64,000 nucleotides of DNA from Reticulitermes lucifugus (lineage: Eukaryota > Arthropoda > Insecta > Blattodea > Rhinotermitidae), in NCBI GenBank assembly GCA_026260175.1, contig JAKCWW010000016.1:52312-116311 (forward strand), given 5' to 3'. The number at the start of each line of letters is the position of its first letter. Within the stretch, counting starts at the first letter, position 1. The notes under the pieces were generated by a model. It made no database searches. It was not told where the DNA came from and saw nothing but the letters and a program-made list of their open reading frames with translations. Below are positions 1-12,229 of this stretch, piece by piece. The position numbers and the translations under genes are program-made.

Positions 1-82
1 CATATAACGCCACACAACACTGCATATAACGCCACACAACACTGCATATAACGCCACACAACACTGCATATAACGCCACACA
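1..82. repeat. 22-bp minisatellite cut by the window edge
   Basis: Units of 22 bp beginning CATATAACGCCACACAAC repeat head to tail at 1-22, 23-44 and 45-66, with a partial fourth unit to about 82. The three full units are identical, so the array is young or homogenised and probably continues left of the window. There are no spacers, so it is not CRISPR-like. Confidence 0.95.
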
Positions 83-1239
83 TGCACGTTACTTCCATTT
101 TGATGTCTTTTTTTTTCATATGAACGTTGGCCTAACACGAACACAATTTTCTACGTCTTTTCATGATACTTTTTTTAAATGACTTAGAAAAACTCAGGAA
201 GTCCAATATTTTTCTCCCTTTGATGCCTATGTAATCCTTGCTGCCAGTGTTTGTCACCATGTTGCACACTGACCATGTGTGTGGGCTATGGGCCAGACGC
301 TGCAGGCTTTAATAATGAAATATTAGCCACTTGTCAGTGTCACCCTTATTGTGGACCCTTTTGCTAATGCAGGGTCGTGCGAAATATACTCGAATGGGAA
401 CACATGATGGAAAGTATTATTGTTCATGCTAGCTTAAAATACAATATTTGTATAATTATAAAACACATTCACATAGTTCCTTTCAATATTGGCGTAGTCT
501 CATATGCCATATTTTCACACTATAACCGCATTAGTTTGTAACATTTATTCTCAATTTATACGTCGTGATATAAACTCAGATGTGAAGGAATATTAATATC
601 ATTCAATACAGCAAATGTTTCTGTTTCTTCTTTTATTCCCAAATACATCATTACCTTGCACAATAATCTTATATCTTATAATTTGCCTTACTCGTACGTA
701 GGTGAGACAGGACCACTGTGTTCGTGGCAGATTTTTAGTACGTGTCGTCAGTCGCTTCATTCTGTTACCGGACGCTGTGTGGTGAGCGCAGTCCATCATG
801 TACTGTCTTATATAAATTCATATTGGGCCATAAATAATTTCCTGTTATTGAAATTTTGACCATTTCTCATTCGTTTTTTTCTAAGCACTGAAATCGCCCA
901 GTTTAGCAGTAATGTTGCAATGAAGTTTCCCTCTTCTTTTCCTTCTGAATCAACAAACCTCAATGTCGAATATTTTTTACGCGTCTTGCCCGCCTCATCA
1001 TTCCTGCCCATTATTTCAGGAGAGGGAGTGATGTTAGCCGTACTGTGGCTATCTTTATTCTATTTTCTTGCTAAAACGCCTGTCATATCTGTCTTCGCTG
1101 TATTTTCAACATTCTTAGGTTTTTGAGCTCCCTCAATTCCGTAACAACCTGCGACTGTTTTTTGCCACAATGACTTGAATAAAGGGCACGAGAAATTGAT
1201 TTACTAAAACATGTAAATTCATGTCTTCTAGGCCATGAC
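83..1239. other. AT-rich intron sequence, no gene seen
   Basis: Only short overlapping frames below 110 codons on both strands, with no recognisable motif. Confidence 0.6.
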
Positions 1240-1510
1240 GCTGCGTTTTTGGGTAGATGGTACGCAGCGTCTGGAAGGAAGACACTAAACAATAACACCA
1301 TAGCTATATTATCTCCTAAGTCACCCATTGTTGGGCATTCTTCAAGTACCTTGAACCTTGAAGATGAAGACCTTACGTTCCTTCGAAACGTCAGAAACCA
1401 CTCAACCAACGACACATCCTCATATCCCAGAAAACCTGAATCTCATAAACAAAGCTATGAGAACCTCACATCTCACTTAGTAGACCACGTTTTAGTGTCA
1501 ACATAGACAG
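1240..1510 (+). repeat. Dispersed repeat family 4, copy i
   Basis: Contains TTCGAAACGTCAGAAACC and AGAACCTCACATC. Related wording recurs at 19990-20170 (GTTTGAAACGCTGGAAAC ... GAGAACCTCACAACTC) and, inverted, at 22560-22720. The frame encodes an LRNVRNH-type peptide of the kind widely annotated from insect repeats, so the 85-codon ORF here is not treated as a gene. The core at 1354-1398 resembles a decayed hammerhead. Confidence 0.55.
1354..1398 (+). ncRNA. Decayed hammerhead-like core
   Basis: TTGAAGA (expected CTGANGA) is followed by a hairpin with arms GAAG/CTTC, then CGAAACGTC. The first core C is changed to T and stem I is not clear. Read as a relic of the motif kept better at 16431-16474. 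Confidence 0.3.
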
Positions 1511-2325
1511 ATTAACTACGTTGAATGTGTAGACAGCATGTCTTACAAAGGTGATTCAAGTATTCAGGAATATTGAGCTGTGAAAATTGGCAGGTCTCTA
1601 CAGACGTTTCGGAAGAGTGCATTGCCTCCATTTCGGGGTCTAACAGTCAAAGAATCTTGACCTTAGGGATAGAGGTACCACGCTTCTCCAAAACGTCGGC
1701 AGCTGTTTGTTAGTAGGCGTGGCGTAACACGCTAGAAGACAAGCAGCTTTATTAAAACGGATGTGAAAACTTCAAATCTTACACATCTTGCGTAATTAAC
1801 TTGCATGATATTAGGTAGACCTACCGACAGGGTACAGAACTTTCCGAAGCAATGTAACCTGCAGCGCCGTACGCTGTTTGTAGCAATTTTACCATTCTGA
1901 CTTTTGTGAAAACCGCACAGAGCTACTGAAACGTCATTATACTCTCTAAGTATTATATGTTAATGTTTAAAATGTTATAAACAGATATAAGTCGTAGAGC
2001 TGATAATAAGTCCAATGATTTGTGTAATAAAATGTTGTCCCTCGTTGTGTCTATTTATGTAAGAAGCTATCGGTTCAGTTTGCCTTTTCCCTGTCTCGAA
2101 TGGATGTCTCTGCAAAGACACTCATTTTATTTTGATAAGCTGAACAGAAGTAACAAAATATTCTCAAACCAGTAAAATATATTTTGGTTTTTACAGTTTT
2201 GCATAATCATATTCCGCATTTAAAAATGAGTACTGCGTTACAGCTTTGCGCATTACGAAAACTGTTACATAAGGAAAACTTTTGAGTCTTAAATCTAATA
2301 AACACCACAGACAAGTTTTCTTACG
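1511..2325. other. AT-rich intron sequence, no gene seen
   Basis: No ORF, repeat or motif that I can support. Confidence 0.6.
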
Positions 2326-3365
2326 AACCAATTAATTAACTAAATAAATGACTAAATAAATAAAACTAACTAAACGGAGCAGACTCCTTCTTGAGAAGCT
2401 AATAGTTTTCCGGACATTCAAGCATTTCCCCGCATTTTATGGAATCCGAATGTTCATCACCGTCTTTACGACAGCCCGCCACTTGCCCTATCTTGAGCCA
2501 GATCAATCCAATCCACTACCTCTAAATTTATTTCTTGAAAATATATTCCAATGTTATATTCCTATCCACACTTAAGTCTTCCAAGTGGTCTCTTTCCCTC
2601 AGATTTCCCCACCAAAGCCCTATATGCACCTTTTCTCTGCATCATACGTGCCACATCTCCGCACATTTCGTTCTTCTTGATTTAATCACCCGGATAATAT
2701 TTGGTGAGGAGTGAAAATCATGAAGCTGCTCATTGTGCAGTTTCTTTCAGTCTACCGTTACCTCGTCCCTCTTAGGCCCAAATATCTTTCTCAGCACTTT
2801 TTTCCTCGAAAACCCTCAGCCTATATTTCTACCTCAGTGTGAGAGACCAAGTTTCACACCCATATAAAACGACGGAAAAAATTATGTTTCTGTGTATTTT
2901 AATATTTATATTTTTGGAAAGCAAACGGGAAGACAAAAGATTCTTGACCGAAAGATAGCCGGAATTCGCCGAGTTCAATTTGCTCTTAGTTTCCTCGTGA
3001 ATGCAGTTTTGATTTGTTAGGGTTGTTTCCAAATATCTGAGTTTACCAAACTCTCAAAGAACTTATCACCAATTTTTATCTTTTGACGTTGTCCTGCATT
3101 CTTTTCATGAGACGTGGACATATACTCAGTTTTCTCAGCATTTCCTTCCAGACCTATCTGCTGCTAGCGAGAAGAAAAGCTTCCGTGTTTTTCGTTATAG
3201 TATGCATGTTTCCATCCAACAAATTAACAGCATCAGCACCTACCAAAAGCCGATGTGTACCGTTCAATTTCGAACCATCTTCGCAAGCTTGAACTCTCTT
3301 AATTGCATATTCTAAAGCAAAGTTAAAAAGCAACGGCGACGAAGCATCTTCCGACACCAAGCACG
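2326..3365 (-). pseudogene. LINE reverse transcriptase 3' part with UTR and tail (dead)
   Basis: This is the 3' end of a non-LTR retrotransposon on the minus strand. At 3360-3154 it encodes SPLLFNFALEYAIKRVQ and LNGTHRLLVGADAVNLLDG. The RT catalytic box, normally YADD, has become GADA, so the enzyme is dead. After a frame break, 3032-2829 encodes LLSSRLLSKN and VVLYGCETWSLTLR, the conserved C-terminal region of this LINE group. The 3' UTR runs to about 2375 and the element ends in TAAATAAATGACTAAATAAA-type short repeats (2337-2370), like RTE-type 3' tails. The 5' part is missing at 3365. Related 3' ends lie near 7.6, 17.2 and 28.2 kb. Confidence 0.85.
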
Positions 3366-4440
3366 TTGCGTACGTAGTGTTTTTTTGTTACAGATGTAAT
3401 TATGTTTCCTTTTCACCTGTTAATTTTCTGTCTCTTTAGCTCCTTGTGGGGGTTGTGACGCTCTGAGCACTAAAAATGTCTTTACATTGCAAGAACCTTA
3501 CTGCAGGGCGGGAGAACTTTGACTTCGAAAAAACTGTATTGCGTCACATGTACGGCATTTTTAAGTCCCTTTTACGTTTGATCTTTCACTTACATGGATA
3601 TGGGCTGAATAGTGTCTTGAAACTTTACCAGCGTTTCAGAGAATCTGCTACCTCTGTTTGCCTCTTGCAGATGAAGGCAGAAAGCTTCTCCTAAACGCTT
3701 GTAAGTCTCTACGCAACTAAATGCTTCACACCCAGAAGACAGTATCCTTCATAAAAAGGATAACTCGCTCGCCATTTTCTGCATGCTCACCGCGATATGA
3801 TATCGTGAGTTCCCCCACTTCTGTTCATATCTGCCTTGCGGGCCCTCCCATATGAGATCTTCCTTTTTATTATCATGTCCTCCCCATGTCAGTCAGCACT
3901 TGCGACTCCTCCCCTCCTGCGTCTTGTTGCCTCGCTGACTTATCGAGCTTTGCACAAGATCACATTGCATATTAAATTGGCCGTGCAGGAGGGAAAAATT
4001 GCTCGTAGACGAAGTAAAAAAATTGAGAAATAGGATGCTTGAGAAGTAGTGGATGCAACAGGATGTTCTTTAACAATTTAAGCACTGTGGTAACCATACG
4101 TACCACCCGCTTTAACGTTTACGATTATTGAATTATGACCACAATATATGGAAGTTCTCTTTTGTATAATTCTCAGAACAGATAATGATTGTTTCTCTCA
4201 GCAGATTTAACTGGTTGGCCTTTTGCAATGGAGAATCAGAGTGTGGTCTGTGAGGTGGTAACTGAACTTTGAAGTAAGTTACTTATATGAACTTTATAAA
4301 CGTCATGCTTCTTTTTCTTCTTCTTCTTCAGTGTTTTTTATACCTTATATATTATTCTTGGGATGGACTGGGACTTACTTTTGTGGCTGCAGCCCATGGA
4401 CCCATTGTCCATCCCCCAGAATATAGACGAACCAATATCG
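3366..4440. other. Intron sequence, no gene seen
   Basis: Short frames only (72 codons or fewer). A CTT-rich run at 4311-4331 is simple sequence. Confidence 0.55.
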
Positions 4441-4595
4441 AACACTGGTAGTGTGATGCTGACAGGGAAGATCGAAGTGCTTGGAGAGGAAAATAATGTC
4501 CCAGGCCACTTATTTCACAACGGTAAATGTTACGGGATGAAAACCTTGATTCCGCAGTGAGAATCCGGCGACTAACCGCTTGCGATGTGGGTGAT
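4441..4595 (-). repeat. SINE family 2, old diverged copy
   Basis: Aligns by eye with the minus-strand copy at 23422-23695. Shared landmarks on the plus strand are the ACTGGTAG/ACCGGTGG start, GACAGGGAA, GTGCTTGGAG (versus GTACTGGAG), GTCCCAG and the tRNA-head end CCGGCGACTAACCGC. Heavily diverged and lacking a clear 3' tail. Confidence 0.6.
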
Positions 4596-7529
4596 TTCTT
4601 TCTGCCTGCATGGATTGATCTGTTACAGTACATTCTGACATTATGAATCTATTAGACATTTGGCATGACTCCTTGTGGGAACGGATCGGATCATCGCAAG
4701 GTATCTTAGCTACACAGGGCAATACGTACCTACCAACATGCAAAGTTGCGAACATAGGAACACTTCCATGCACTAATTTGGATTAGAACCGACGATCCCA
4801 GTGATCAATCGGTGCAAATAAAGTGAAACTTCAGGCCGTGTAGTCTGTAGAATTTGCTTCAAAGTGTTAAAATTAGCGAGAAGTGTTTTATTTCGGGTGC
4901 GATCTCTATGAGGATGCAGGACGGACGTTAACGCCTTCGATGGTATTCGAAGCTGAGTATAATTTAATTTTATATGGTTTAGGTGAAGTGAAAATACTAC
5001 AAATAACCTGCTAAAATTTTGTGTTTAGGAGGATTTAAAATGTAGTTGGCAGTAAACAAAATATGTTGAATATTTTGGTCTAATTTCAAGGATCAACATG
5101 TGCTTTACACGACACGAAATCTAAGGAATTCTGGTTTCCGGCGAAAGTTGAAAGTTCGAATAACCCACATTAATAAAAATGAAAGTAAATGCTATGAGTT
5201 AACTGCTGTTGGCTACTGCTGTCTAGCAAGTTAGATTGCTGTGTTGAATGTCTTTTCTTTGTGGTTGGCACTCATGTTTGTGTTCTGGAACTCTCTGTTC
5301 CGGATGCTAGCCCGGAGAGCGGATATATTGAACGATAATTTCCGTGGTTCTCCTCAGTCCCTCCAACCAAGTGTTAGGTTACTTTAAATAATTAAAGATT
5401 ATTCCACTAAACAGTGAAATAAAACAAAGGGAATCTTCATCGTTTTATCATTTAGGACCTCCAAGCCACGTAATTTCACTATATTATCTTTGGAAGAGAA
5501 AGTACTTATCTCCTACCAACTGGAGTTTTCACCTAAATCACTCGAGATAGTTACGCTTTTCATCATAACACGGCTAATTTATTTTATCTAGTTATGCAAC
5601 CCAATACGGTTTCAAGTCAAACTTAAATTTAATCCATGCGGTCATGCTTTAATGCTTACATCACAATTTGTGTATGCCAAACTAGCCCCATTCAGGAGAG
5701 TCGTTCTTGAGAAGTTCAGATTCGCTTAAGGTAATGGAGAATTCCCAGAATTTTTGAAACCCGACACTTTATTGCTGTGTCCAAAGAAGCCCACCATTGT
5801 CTAAATGAGAAATAATGTTTCCTGCCTTTCGCGCTTTTGTTTTCTCTTAGGCTTATATAATTTTTTAGATTTCTAATGCCATTTTAAACTTTCACCACAT
5901 TTCTTCGTTGATTCTAATGCATCGGTGTGGAGCTTTTACCACAAGTCCAAGCTCACATCTCTAAGATGGACAAGGCGTATTAAAATAATCCATACATAAA
6001 AGAAAAATTTAAAGAAACAATTACGCAAGAATTATCGAGAGTTTCTAGACATTATAACTTTAAATAATTTTTTTGAGAATTTATCAGGCTTCAAGAATGT
6101 CTGAGATTTGAAGGAAGTCATTTCTAGCACCTGCTTCAACAAGCGTTATGTCGTTTTATATAATACAGATTATTAATATAGACTACATATATGAGCTGGT
6201 TTTCAGATTTTATAAAGATTAAGAAAGATAAGTTTTAGTGCATGTAATCGGAAAAACGTAAAGGGCTTAATTCATTATAAGGATGAAACATTTGGGACAG
6301 CTATCGTTACAGCAGCATTGTCCTTCTTCCTGGCATCCCTCTTCTTGTGAGAATTCTTCAGACAGAAATAGTTTTATTGTAGTCGTATTAACTATAGACC
6401 CTACCAGAAAGAAACCTAAAGTCCTAGGCCGAATGAAAAAAATAATATAATTACTAAATAATAATCAAATAATAATAATAATTCAATTTATTTTAGTGTG
6501 CTTGTCAAAAGGTGAATCGTGCAACATGCAAGCGGTTAAAATATTATAATCTATTCGCTAAAGTAATAGAAGAGAAAATTTAAAAACGAATAACGCGATA
6601 TTGATGATTATAGGTCAAAACGTGCCTTATAAGGAAATAGGCCTTCTATAATGTGGCATATATGGTCAGGTTTAGAGAATAGAGCTTTGGAGGTACCCAA
6701 AGCAGGTTTTAGCACATGCTTTGTAAGAAACTATGAAACCTACTGAGGATCAATGAATGAGTGCACGATGTTAATTGCGGAAATATAATGAATTAAGGAA
6801 AGTCCACATTATTTTCAGAGAGTGTCATGGTGTAATTGCAACTGTAAAGGGACTACTGAATTCCCAAGGGACAAAAAATAAAATGGACAATAAGGGTGAG
6901 GGTTCTTCAATCTGGTGCAACTGTTGTGGAAATGAAGCAAAAATGGGGCCCAGTGGTAATCATAATAAGTCATGAAAATGCATTGAGAAGATCCTGCTGA
7001 CTGCCCTCTGGCAGAAGCAATAATCAGCATTGACGTGGGGAGGGGGGTGTGCAAGACAGGAGGTGAGTCTAACGCTGATGGATGAGGGGGTGGAAAACGT
7101 TGGGGTTATTTTTACATTCTGTTCTACAAAGAGGTTATACATTCACATAATATTGCAAAGAAGCTTTTTGCCGTGGATTCTCTGGTTTGTGTTTATTGTC
7201 GAGTGAATGTCTATCCCTCACAAGCTCTACTCTTTTGTACGAAAAATAAACTAGAATATTTTTAGCTCAACTACGTTTAGGAAGAGAGGAAACGCATTTG
7301 AATTCCTTTGTGTTGCCCTTTGTTTGTTAATTCTGAAAGCTAAAGATAGAATATCTCAAAGTAAACTCCTACCCGTGATGTGAATCTTATAAATAAAAAC
7401 AAAATACACGAAGGCTAATAAGTAGTATTTCAGTAGAATGGAGCACTTTAGCAAACAAGCCCTATACACAAGGTAACATACCCTGATCTCTAGTATACTG
7501 TAGGTAATATTCCCATAATAACTATGTCC
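4596..7529. other. AT-rich intron sequence, no gene seen
   Basis: No ORF above 90 codons with recognisable content. Short AAT runs occur near 6460-6482. A TGATGGATGA at 7075-7084 resembles a Hox/Exd site but stands alone. 4680-4800 has a GATTAGAACCGACGATCCC stretch that could be a decayed tRNA-like B box; too weak to call. Confidence 0.5.
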
Positions 7530-7990
7530 ATGAATCAGTCTTCTTTTACAATCTTACAGTCGCTGAGCTGGTAAAGAAATTTCCGCATTGTATAACATCC
7601 GAAATTTAAGTGCCACATTTAGAAAAGCGCGCCACTGGACCCTAAATTGTGCCAGCTGAATCCAGTTTTACCCCTCACATCCTGTTCCCTATGTATCCAT
7701 TTTAATATCTCGACGACCAGCTTTAAGCTTAGGTCTTCTGAATTGTCTCTTGTTTTCAGGTCTTGTGAATAAAATTTATATTCATTAACAATGACTCATC
7801 CATCTCATTGTTTAGAATTGACCAGCCTCTTAATATTTCTTGCATAATTTAATTTATGAAGTAATTATTGCATGTTTATCTAACTCCTTTAATTTTCTCT
7901 TTCTTGGGTCCAAATAATCTCTTCAGCAATTTCTTTCAAAAGGCATTTGAATGATATTTTTCATTTAGAATAAGAGAAGAAATTGCACGA
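7530..7990 (-). repeat. Decayed LINE 3' end (same family as 2326-3365)
   Basis: The plus strand follows the 2376-2790 copy in order: GAGCTGGTAAAGAAATTTCC, GCGCGCCACTGGACCCTA, TTTCTCTTTCTTGGGTCC and AAATAATCTCTTCAGCA match, with drift, the corresponding UTR and C-terminal positions of the better copy. No open frame remains. Confidence 0.6.
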
Positions 7991-8826
7991 CAGGAATGAT
8001 CAATCAAATTTTTATTAGTTGATTCAAACTCTACTCTAGGTTTTACCTGCTTAGCGCCGCGTTATTCGCAGTTCACGGCCTTTGTGTCTGTTTGTACAAA
8101 AAGTATTTTTAATCATTATATACCTTAATCTACCACCTGTATTTCCAATATTTAAAACAAACCTCACTTCAAGCTTTATAAATCAAATATTATTTTAAAT
8201 ATCACTACATAATTTCTTCCTTATGTTCTTGTCTTTTCTGTAACATTTGACTGTTATTTTGATAGGAATTATAATACTGATTTACTAAGCGGAAGTAAGG
8301 GAACCCGCACTGAATATCTGTGTTGAATTATTACAAGCAACAAAACCAGTCTACCAACTCTGTTTTCGTTTTCGTTGTTTTCGTTTCCTTTCTTATAACG
8401 GAGATCATAATTTGTTTGCACCCACAATTAATTTGCTACTGACAATTTTCAAACTTAACGTCAGCAATCTCTGTAGCTTTCAAATTCGTTCAGTGGAAAT
8501 CATTTGCAACACAATTATGATTTTAATTCTTGTCACTACTATTTTATAACAATCCTGGAATTAAGTGGTTTGTGTAGGTATGCACGCATGTTTCAGATAC
8601 GTTCCTTGTAACGTTTTGTACCTAAATGATTTTTAGTCTATACTAATATCAAATCCTTTGAAATTACGCAAGGAAAAACTGGCATTACCCACCTCTAGCT
8701 ACAACCCTTTCCCTGTTTTATTCTTGGACTATGCATTTCGCTTTTGAGGCATAATATAATATCACAATTTCACTGTACGAACCGTAAAATCTCTTAAAAG
8801 GCAGCGTGATATGGTAAGCGGCACTG
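7991..8826. other. AT-rich intron sequence, no gene seen
   Basis: No supportable ORF or repeat. Confidence 0.6.
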
Positions 8827-9450
8827 CTATCGAGAGACATTTGCATCAGTAAAGGTCAAAGCTACAGTACCGACCGAAGCATGTGTCGACAACTTCAAAA
8901 TGACATTGTTTTCGGCCATCACTAGGACCTGGTGCACATATCCGTAATTATAAGGATGACTTGTTACATGGAGATAGAAGAATGACAGAACACTTAGGCA
9001 TACATTGCAGATACTCCTGTTTGTAGGTGAGTATAGGTATATAGGCCCATTGCTACGCTGTAAATTAAGATACTTGCACCAGGGTCCAGAAATTATTCTT
9101 ACTCTTTCATTAGTACAAGATATTTTGGAAGGATTCCTCAAAGAACATATTAACCCTTCGAAGACTAAAATTAATATACACCATATATATTCAGTTCGTA
9201 TCTCACAGAGAAAAGAGTGTGCGTCCATTAAAAGTAATAATTTGTGGATGCTATACACGGAAATACTGGTTGTTTTTTGTACGAATGATACGGAACAAAA
9301 AATACTCTGTGTGGGCAATTTCAGAGTTTTTGTTATTGAAACTGGCGATACATTGGTAATCACTAAGCTGTGAAAGGCCAATGATACTCGTATATGTATT
9401 TTACCGTAAAATTCAACATTCGTTGTTTGGACTTCCTTTGAGGTACTCAA
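8827..9450 (-). CDS. Unidentified 207-codon ORF
   Basis: This is the longest open frame outside lab apart from SINE-associated ones. The start ATG is at 9450 and the stop at 8827. The protein has hydrophobic stretches around residues 60-105 (KLLLLMDAHSFL, YIWCILILVFEGLICSL) and near 150 (CNVCLSVLSFFYLHV) but no motif I recognise. The opposite strand is also open for 122 codons (9005-9373), with a GTGAGT donor-like site at 9026. In this AT-rich DNA a frame this long is unexpected by chance. It may be a real small gene inside the lab intron, a fossil of a coding insertion on either strand, or chance. No homolog is suggested. Confidence 0.25.
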   Translation of the reverse strand: MSTSKEVQTTNVEFYGKIHIRVSLAFHSLVITNVSPVSITKTLKLPTQSIFCSVSFVQKTTSISVYSIHKLLLLMDAHSFLCEIRTEYIWCILILVFEGLICSLRNPSKISCTNERVRIISGPWCKYLNLQRSNGPIYLYSPTNRSICNVCLSVLSFFYLHVTSHPYNYGYVHQVLVMAENNVILKLSTHASVGTVALTFTDANVSR

Positions 9451-10760
9451 TGTATTTTAATTGAAGTGTCGTATGAAGTATGAGTGAGACTTGTACTTTT
9501 TAACCAATGTGCACCAAATTTAAATTTGCGTAACATTTAATACTAAATAGCATTTAAATGATTTGACTATTTTCGGAGTTGATAATCGCGGGTGGAATAA
9601 CAAACAGGTATTTCCCTTGTTCGCTAATTTACTGCAACTTGTGAAACAGAAACCCACAAAATCTTGTTTTGAGCATTAACATGAAAACATGTCAGATATA
9701 GTCGGTGCATTCTGATTTTTCCGCAGAGTGAGTGAAAGAAAAGTCTCACTGATAATTGAAACAAGATACCTCATTTTTCTTTAACTTTTGAATAGGTCAC
9801 CCTCGTGTAGTAGCATATATAATGAAATTTCAATTTCATTATTTGTAACTGGGCTAGTTATTTTGTGTGCTGTATTAGAAGCTGTGCTTATTTTTCAGCT
9901 AGACATAAGAGTAAGTAACATTGTCATCTCTCTTTCACTGTCAGTAATTTTATTTTGTGTTTATTCCCTGTAAATTCTTTGGGTTTAGGATATATCTCCG
10001 AGTCATAAATTTGCTAAACACCTGCGGTAATAAGTACCTTAGATTGCATATTATAATCTCCCTTATCTTCTACCTTATCACTTGTTACATCTTCTGTCCT
10101 GTTCTTCAAGTTACAAACAAGTAGCTTAATATTTTCGCTGTAACGCTTTGTAAATATAAGCCTAGCTGAATGTGAATTTGTGTTTCACTCTTACTGCGGT
10201 GGAAAGGTTCTGATATCTCAAGTATAACACTGAGTGTATTATAACATTGAGTATATTTTGTCAAAATTAATTAAAAGTACGCACTGTTTTATGAGAAGTC
10301 GGCCATATTTACCACAGTACTCGTACATAGTTTGCTTAAAATTACTCATCTTATCGCTTCTGTTTTATCAGACGAGATAACAGAAAATATAATTCACTTC
10401 TTTTAGAGCGCTATATTTAGTATTCACATTTTTTGTGTGACTGATAAAAGGTAATTTGGTTAAACAATTCAATAGTTTCTAAAGAAAGGCCTTATGGCAC
10501 AAGTTTCTTTAATCCTACAAATATGTTTTGGAAAACACACAAAATATTATAAACAGCAAAAAATTGTAAATAATATTATGACTTTCCGCCCGTCACATGA
10601 ACACATTGAAGTATATAGAAAGAAGGAGAGTTGGTAAGATCGCTAAAGCTTTCATAATTCAAGATGAGTTTCCGTAAAGTGTATACGAGGGTGTAACGTG
10701 ACAGATAAATAATCTAAACCTTTCACTTCCACGGAATTGAATAAAACTTTTTCTGGCTAG
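9451..10760. other. AT-rich intron sequence, no gene seen
   Basis: Only a 61-codon hydrophobic frame at 9788-9973, too short to support. Confidence 0.55.
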
Positions 10761-10761
10761 A

Positions 10762-10862
10762 AGACGCATCAGACGGTTGAACGGCGATTAAACCAACGTT
10801 TCGAGAACAGAGATGGTTCCCTAAACGTTGGTTTACTCGCCGCTCATCCACGTGACGCGGTT
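10762..10862. repeat. Inverted-repeat hairpin
   Basis: Arms 10782-10801 (CGGCGATTAAACCAACGTTT) and 10823-10842 match at 19 of 20 positions as reverse complements, around a 21-nt loop. Weaker pairing continues outward to about 10762 and 10862. The loop contains a smaller stem (GAGAAC/GTTCCC with wobble) and, on the minus strand, a CGAAACG that recalls the hammerhead-like elements. Probably a small fold-back element. Confidence 0.7.
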
Positions 10863-10949
10863 GTTAGACCGATAAAGTTTATTGGTTAGGCCTATGCCAA
10901 ATTTTTCGTTTTCCTGAAATTGCTTACTCCTTACATTTTTGATCAACGT

Positions 10950-11400
10950 ATTTTCTTTTACCAAACCAACTAAATCAGCCGCTTATTACACAGACCACAC
11001 GACTAAGGCATACAGGGACACGATCTGCAATGGATCGAGTACAATGATAGGTATTTTATACGCAAAATAATACTGCCGCGACATATCAAGAACGTAAAAT
11101 TTTAACCTAATTTTATTTTTAAATTTTTTATAATAACTGTCATATAATATGATTTAACGTAATATTGCTATAATGTGCTACAAATATGTATATACCACTC
11201 GGCAAATTGAACGTTACTGAGAAATGCTATGTATTCCTATGCAAATATTACCAATGTAATCTATCATAATTTAGCTAGTTTTTAAACTTGGTGTGAAAAC
11301 TCCCTGAAGATGGCATAGTAGTGCCGACACATGTCGAAGTGATAAAAGACTACTATTGTGTAAGTTGTGTGTGAATTTAGTTGGTTTAGTAAAAGAAAAT
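10950..11400. mobile_element. Fold-back (MITE-like) element with degenerate hammerhead-like core
   Basis: Terminal inverted repeats ATTTTCTTTTACCAAACCAA (left, from 10950) and its near-exact reverse complement ending at 11400 agree over about 27 of 28 bases, then drift. No coding capacity. The right half holds a hammerhead-like core at 11299-11340. Confidence 0.7.
11299..11340 (+). ncRNA. Hammerhead-like motif, one core base changed
   Basis: Stem I ACTCC/GAAGT (4 of 5 pairs), core CTGAAGA at 11304-11310, stem II GGCA/TGCC, then GACA where GAAA is expected, then CATGTC (stem III with 2-nt loop and cleavage C). The A-to-C change in the GAAA box should abolish cleavage. Confidence 0.4.
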
Positions 11401-12229
11401 AAATTGTTCGCGACAGGAGACATGAATACGTAACCGCCTCCACACTTGCTGTACAGTTCATCTGCTCTCGGCCGCAGCGCTGTTAATTTCTTTCTCCATC
11501 AGTGAAAACGCATGCAAGGTGCTACAACTTACTAGATGACGACGTGGTATTGCTGCTCCGAAGGAGCTTCATTTCTAACTCGAGAGAAACTAATAGGAAA
11601 GTGGTTTCCATCAATTTAAATCATTGTATACATCTATGTAGACTATATATCAACTAAGAGTGTGACAATCGTGGTGGCTACATCGCTGTCTGAAAATGTA
11701 AATCACTCCTCGAATCTGTGCTTTTCTACAGAGTTTTATCCTAGGTTTCAGCGACAGTAGCCCATAATAATAATGTTATATGTGTCACCTGTTCTGAGTA
11801 ATTTTAAATGACAGTCGCTTCTCTCACATTACCTGTCCTTTGTCTTAATTTAACATCTCAACCCATTTGCGACGCCCAAATGTCATTATTAAAACAGCAA
11901 TGGATTAAGATTACAGGTTGCATTCTAGAGGGCGAAAATAAATTTTCCAACAACCTCTCCTTACTGCGATTCTTTGTTAAAACGTAAGTTAAACATATAC
12001 ACAATATATCCTGAGGCGTTTACGTGTACTTTTTGAGATGCACATCACTGTCGGATGGGGTAACATACTTCTGAGCAGCTTTATTTTTGAGGACGATAAA
12101 GTGCGTTGTTAGGTGTACTGAAGGCACAAAATGCACAGCGCGGCTCAGCTGTGATGAAATAATCATGGAATAGGCACACGGCGAATACTGCAGCGTGCTC
12201 TTAACCCTCGGTGCTTGTAATATACGAGC
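11401..12229. other. Intron sequence, no gene seen
   Basis: No supportable feature. Confidence 0.55.

Noticed and set aside
1-82. CRISPR array
   Set aside because: The 22-bp units are directly abutting with no spacers, in an animal genome.
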